Source of the DNA: an uncultured Bacilli bacterium
Lineage (GTDB): Bacteria > Bacillota_I > Bacilli_A > RF39 > UBA660
Direction of reading: 5' to 3'
DNA: 14,840 nucleotides
NCBI GenBank assembly: GCA_934096735.1
Contig: CAKOMS010000020.1
Coordinates: 1-14,840, forward strand
Positions within the stretch are counted from its first letter, which is position 1; every line of letters starts with the position of its first letter. The notes below the pieces were generated by a model. It worked only from the letters and a program-made list of their open reading frames with translations, was not told the DNA's origin and did not search any database. Position numbers and translations under genes: made by a program. Below, piece after piece: positions 13,646-14,840 of the stretch.

Positions 13646-13650
13646 ATATA

Positions 13651-14840
13651 ATGAAAACTGCTATTTACTGTAGAGTATCAACTGAAGAACAAGCTACTGA
13701 AGGATTTAGTATTCATGCTCAAAAAGATAAATTAACTAAGTATGCAGAAAGTAATGATTGGGATATAGTAGATTATTATATTGATGATGGTATAAGTGGT
13801 AAGAATTTAACTGATAGAAAAGAAGTTTCAAGACTTATTGGAGATGTAAAAAATGGAAAAATAGAAAATGTTTTAATATATAAATTAGATAGACTTACTA
13901 GAAGTGTTAAGGATCTTATTTATTTAATTGAGTTGTTTGATAGTCATAATTGTACATTTAATTCACAGACAGAAAAAATAGATACTTCAAATGCTGTTGG
14001 TAGAATGTTTGTTAAGATTATTGGAATATTTGCAGAATTTGAAAGAGAAAATTTAGCAGAAAGAGTAACTTTTGGATATGAACAAAAAACTAAAGAAGGT
14101 AATTATACTAATTGTAATGGAGTTTTTGGTTATGATTATTTAGTTGGTAAGGGTATATTAAAAGTTAATAATGAAGAAGAAGTTTACGTTAAGAAAATAT
14201 ATAATTGGTATTTAGAAGGGGATTCAATGCTTAAAATAGCTAAGAAATTAAAAGATTTAAATGTTCCTACTAAAAGAGGGGGATGTTGGAATCAATCAAC
14301 AATTCATTCAATCCTTACGAATCCACTTTATATAGGTAATGTAAGATATGGAGTAGGAAGAAAAAATGGTTTTGAAGTAAGTGGTAAAAATATAGTACCA
14401 ATACTTTCTAAAGATTTATTTTATAACGTTAGTGATTTAATTAAAAATAGAAAGAAATTTAAAGTACGAAAGTATTCTTCAGATGATACTTATTATTATA
14501 AAATATTAAGATGTAGTTTATGTAATAGTAAATATTACGCTAAACAACAAATTCAAAATGGTAAAAAATATATTACTTATCAATGTAAGAATCATAGTGA
14601 TAGTACTTGTAATACTTCTGGTTTTTCACATATAAAAATAGAAAAAGCTTTTATAAATTATTTAGAGAATATTAAGGATTTAGAATTTGATAAAAGTATT
14701 TTAAAGAAAGAAAAAAAGATAATAGAAAACAATGATACTTTAGATTTACAAGAACAAATTGAAAAATTAAATAAAAAGAAAAAAGATATGACAGAATTAT
14801 TTAGTACTGATGAAATTGATTATGATACTTTTAAAGAAGT
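13651..14840 (+). CDS. Large serine recombinase, 3' end outside the window
   Basis: At least 396 residues are read without a stop up to the edge. Ser10 in IYCRVSTEEQ is the nucleophile; DDGISGKNL, YKLDRLTRSVKDL and FAEFERENLAERV are classic resolvase-domain motifs. The recombinase domain includes FGYDY and LTNPLYIGNVRYG. The zinc ribbon is LRCSLCNSKYYA with CKNH and C further on. A Lys-rich coiled coil begins near residue 370. The start directly at the catalytic domain and the different motifs set it apart from the first recombinase, which has a 22-residue N-terminal extension. It is not a duplicate. It most likely serves the element that cuts dacA after NTNK. Confidence 0.95.
   Translation, partial: MKTAIYCRVSTEEQATEGFSIHAQKDKLTKYAESNDWDIVDYYIDDGISGKNLTDRKEVSRLIGDVKNGKIENVLIYKLDRLTRSVKDLIYLIELFDSHNCTFNSQTEKIDTSNAVGRMFVKIIGIFAEFERENLAERVTFGYEQKTKEGNYTNCNGVFGYDYLVGKGILKVNNEEEVYVKKIYNWYLEGDSMLKIAKKLKDLNVPTKRGGCWNQSTIHSILTNPLYIGNVRYGVGRKNGFEVSGKNIVPILSKDLFYNVSDLIKNRKKFKVRKYSSDDTYYYKILRCSLCNSKYYAKQQIQNGKKYITYQCKNHSDSTCNTSGFSHIKIEKAFINYLENIKDLEFDKSILKKEKKIIENNDTLDLQEQIEKLNKKKKDMTELFSTDEIDYDTFKE

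Larger units (their letters stand above)
13350..14840 (+). mobile_element. Left part of a second serine-recombinase element
   Basis: From about 13350 dacA homology stops and is replaced by a hairpin, an AT-rich region, a 37-aa ORF and a second large serine recombinase cut by the window edge. The exact junction is unknown because the right end is outside. Here the recombinase lies at the left end of the element, unlike in the first one. That dacA continues on the far side is an inference. Confidence 0.6.

Noticed and set aside
1..14840. CRISPR array, tRNA or rRNA genes
   Set aside because: No regularly spaced direct repeats and no cloverleaf-like or rRNA sequence seen by eye.
1..14840. Use of UGA as tryptophan, suggested by the AT-rich, mollicute-like composition
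   Set aside because: Full-length proteins read with TGG for Trp and three ORFs end in TGA; the standard code fits.

Overview
The window is very AT-rich DNA from a low-GC Gram-positive bacterium (Bacillota or a close relative), probably an uncultured gut-type lineage; the sequence alone does not fix the genus. Marker genes are ribosomal protein S4 of the cysteine-free type, a cysteine-rich CotY/CotZ-like spore coat protein, a SEDS (FtsW/RodA/SpoVE) glycan polymerase, phosphoketolase and a penicillin-binding D,D-carboxypeptidase. This indicates a walled, fermentative cell with spore-coat-type genes. Full-length proteins read with the standard code, so UGA is not tryptophan here.

Bases 1-7369 are compact host DNA. 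rpsD (minus strand) has a near-consensus promoter, a structured leader and a terminator that abuts its stop codon. The coat-like gene (981-1427, minus) has its own terminator. A membrane-anchored PTS EIIB-like protein (plus) converges on a two-gene minus-strand unit of unknown function (99-aa and 212-aa proteins). A SEDS gene (plus) converges on a small Tyr/Gly-rich gene (80 aa, minus). Phosphoketolase and a HAD phosphatase-like protein follow. In both convergent pairs a hairpin carries the stop codons of both genes. The three promoter-proximal minus-strand small genes each have a CATANNNTA motif 20-30 bases upstream of the start, like the -10 element of late sporulation sigma factors.

From 7369 a dacA-like carboxypeptidase gene begins, and it is broken twice. 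The first break is a 5,355-bp element (about 7717-13072) with a large serine recombinase at its right end. Its ends carry a perfect 16-bp inverted repeat, and a shared GATG marks the crossover. Joining the flanks restores the reading frame through the SxN active-site motif. The element carries a tight four-gene cargo operon: nucleoside 2-deoxyribosyltransferase, membrane family-2 glycosyltransferase, P-loop nucleoside/nucleotide-kinase-like protein and PHP phosphoesterase. A terminator, a small helical protein and the recombinase follow. I do not recognise this cargo as a described system.

The second break is near 13350: the carboxypeptidase reading frame stops just after an NTNK motif, before the KTG box. 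A terminator-like hairpin, a 37-aa ORF and a second, unrelated-looking large serine recombinase follow; the recombinase runs off the right edge. One cell-wall gene therefore appears to hold two serine-recombinase insertions in a row. Whether these are plain parasitic insertions or excisable, skin-like intervening elements cannot be decided from this window.
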